A DNA stretch of 7,542 bases from JANNSW01 sp031431235 (lineage in GTDB: Bacteria; Pseudomonadota; Alphaproteobacteria; Rhizobiales; Hyphomicrobiaceae), in assembly GCA_031431235.1 (NCBI GenBank), contig JANPDA010000117.1:1-7542 (forward strand). The letters run 5' to 3'. The notes beneath the pieces are model-generated. The model was given only the letters and a program-made list of their open reading frames with translations, was not told the DNA's origin and made no database searches. Numbering within the stretch: the stretch's first letter is position 1; each line of letters opens with the position of its first letter. This document shows positions 6,954 through 7,542 of this stretch, piece by piece. The translations under genes were made by a program, and so were the position numbers.

Positions 6954-7132
6954 GTGTAAGGCCAGAGCGTTGGCAAAGTACCGATCTACGTCTCGAAATC
7001 GCTCGCTCTGGCACGGAGCAGACGCGGATTGCGCTGCTCGTGGACGGCGAGCACGAGTACGCGATCGCCGCGGACCAAATAGAGCCAACGTGGGGAAACC
7101 GGCCGACGCGGACGCGGCGGGGGCCTCGATAG
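6950..7132 (+). CDS. Possible small ORF of 60 codons overlapping the rlmE stop (unrecognised)
   Basis: A GTG at 6950 overlaps the rlmE stop as GTGA and opens a 60-codon frame ending with TAG at 7130-7132. The middle of the predicted protein (TRIALLVDGEHEYAIAADQI) alternates hydrophobic and charged residues like a small beta-rich domain, and codons there favour G/C at third positions. The tail is arginine-rich and low in complexity. I recognise no family. No clear ribosome site stands before the GTG, though coupling to rlmE termination could serve. It could be a real small protein, a decayed remnant, or a chance frame. Confidence 0.25.
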   Translation: MSVRPERWQSTDLRLEIARSGTEQTRIALLVDGEHEYAIAADQIEPTWGNRPTRTRRGPR

Positions 7133-7163
7133 TGTTCAGACTCGTTTACTTGGTGCCTATCTT

Positions 7164-7217
7164 CCCGGACGCCGTCGTGCCGAAGGTGCGCCTGTGGCGC
7201 GACGGCGGTAATCCGGG
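7164..7217. repeat. Imperfect GC-rich inverted repeat, REP-like
   Basis: The left arm (7164-7181) reads CCCGGACGCCGTCGTGCC. The right arm (7196-7217) is its complement except for a 4-base insertion and one T/C difference, with a 14-base loop between. The CCGGGATCCAGG segment at 7213-7224 resembles the ends of repetitive palindromic elements scattered between genes in many Hyphomicrobiales. Whether this one is repeated elsewhere in the genome cannot be seen from one copy. It could also stop transcription or stabilise the ppx-rlmE mRNA. Confidence 0.45.
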
Positions 7218-7259
7218 ATCCAGGGGGCAATGGCAAGGCCGTTCTGCGGGACGCCTGGA

Positions 7260-7302
7260 CCCCGGCTCGACCCGTGGTCGGCCGGGGAAGCGGGTAGTTT
7301 TT
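7260..7302 (+). terminator. Stem-loop with distal T run, possible terminator of the ppx-rlmE unit
   Basis: CCCCGGCTCGACC (7260-7272) pairs with GGTCGGCCGGGG (7276-7287) in a 12-bp stem with one bulged T and a CGT loop. The T5 run (7298-7302) begins 10 bases after the stem, too far for a classical intrinsic terminator, so the call is weak. Bases 7254-7265 can instead pair with 7213-7224 (11 of 12 match), so this hairpin may be one arm of the larger palindromic element. Confidence 0.3.
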
Positions 7303-7371
7303 GACTATGCCGGAACAGCGCGGGTCGACTGTCTGTCGGCGCCGATACTGTGTCCGGTCCCAGCGCGACCG

Positions 7372-7542
7372 CTACTTGACCCCGAGCAGTCTCACGTCTA
7401 GCACCTTGCGGTCCTGGCGCTGATGCAGCACCGCCATGACAAGCGGGCCCTCGGCTTCTTTCCGGAAGTAAACAGCATAGGGAAATCGCCGAACCATGGC
7501 ACGTCGCAAGCCAAGGTACGCGATGGCATACCGCTCAGGCCC
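7372..7542 (-). CDS. RelE/ParE-family toxin, C-terminal fragment (start beyond right edge)
   Basis: The last 56 codons of a toxin of the RelE/ParE superfamily of type II toxin-antitoxin modules, ending at TAG (7374-7372). RRFPYAVYFRKE followed by LVMAVLHQRQDRKVL is the conserved C-terminal pair of beta strands, in which these small proteins carry an FPY...Y pattern and an AVLH.R.D motif. Family members are usually 90-100 residues, so about half the gene is visible. RelE proteins cleave mRNA at the ribosome and ParE proteins inhibit gyrase; this portion does not tell which. The antitoxin is normally encoded just upstream, which here means beyond the right edge. The gene converges on the ppx-rlmE unit. 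ATG or GTG codons inside the fragment are internal Met/Val positions. Confidence 0.8.
   Translation of the reverse strand, partial: GPERYAIAYLGLRRAMVRRFPYAVYFRKEAEGPLVMAVLHQRQDRKVLDVRLLGVK

Larger units (their letters stand above)
7133..7371. other. Non-coding stretch between the plus-strand genes and the convergent toxin
   Basis: No frame on either strand gives a recognisable protein. The centre (7164-7287) is dominated by GC-rich palindromes described separately. A T5 run at 7298-7302 lies 10 bases after the second hairpin. The remainder (7303-7371) shows nothing I can name. Together with the doubtful small ORF before it, about 420 bases after rlmE lack a confident gene. Confidence 0.6.

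Noticed and set aside
6339..7088. Minus-strand 249-codon frame opposite rlmE
   Set aside because: It is the complement of an intact RlmE with the full K-D-K-E tetrad; its product is His/Arg-rich with no known motif.
7260..7302. Confident intrinsic terminator
   Set aside because: The hairpin is good but the T run is 10 bases away and the stem has a competing partner, so it is reported only as a low-confidence possibility.
6946..7401. A 151-codon plus-strand frame crossing the palindromic region
   Set aside because: It reads through the hairpins and produces a low-complexity Arg/Gly/Pro-rich sequence with no ribosome site.

Overview
The window is GC-rich with strong G/C preference at third codon positions. 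Its gene set points to an alphaproteobacterium, most likely of the Hyphomicrobiales. The support is an exopolyphosphatase-like gene directly followed by rlmE with an alphaproteobacterial-style N-terminal extension, plus a CoxM-type molybdenum hydroxylase FAD subunit. This placement is inferred from family resemblance, not from a database search.

Left part (1-4836, minus strand): four genes read leftward as one tightly packed transcription unit. In transcription order they are a secreted zinc peptidase of family M15, an amidase-signature hydrolase, the FAD subunit of a xanthine dehydrogenase-family molybdenum hydroxylase, and a fused 2Fe-2S plus molybdopterin subunit that runs off the left edge. 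Two of the three junctions are 4-base ATGA overlaps. At the third, the amidase stop directly abuts a possible TTG start. The last two genes supply all three cofactor modules (FAD, two 2Fe-2S clusters, molybdenum cofactor) of one hydroxylase. The amidase could act on the same nitrogenous or heterocyclic substrate, which the sequence does not identify. The residue at the purine-binding Glu position is Leu, so xanthine is an unlikely substrate.

Middle (4837-5111): a divergent intergenic region with a perfect 6-bp inverted repeat and a weak promoter-like signal for the leftward operon.

Right part (5112-6953, plus strand): a Ppx/GppA-family phosphatase and the 23S rRNA 2'-O-methyltransferase RlmE, three bases apart and presumably co-transcribed. 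They link polyphosphate/(p)ppGpp metabolism to ribosome maturation.

Right end (6954-7542): a doubtful small ORF overlaps the rlmE stop codon. It is followed by a palindrome-rich stretch resembling intergenic mosaic repeats, and then by the C-terminal 56 codons of a convergent RelE/ParE-type toxin whose start, and any antitoxin partner, lie beyond the right edge.

No tRNA, rRNA, insertion sequence or CRISPR array was seen. Nothing here is clearly a new system. The least ordinary points are the operon pairing a secreted peptidoglycan-type peptidase with a molybdenum hydroxylase, and the unexplained structures downstream of rlmE.
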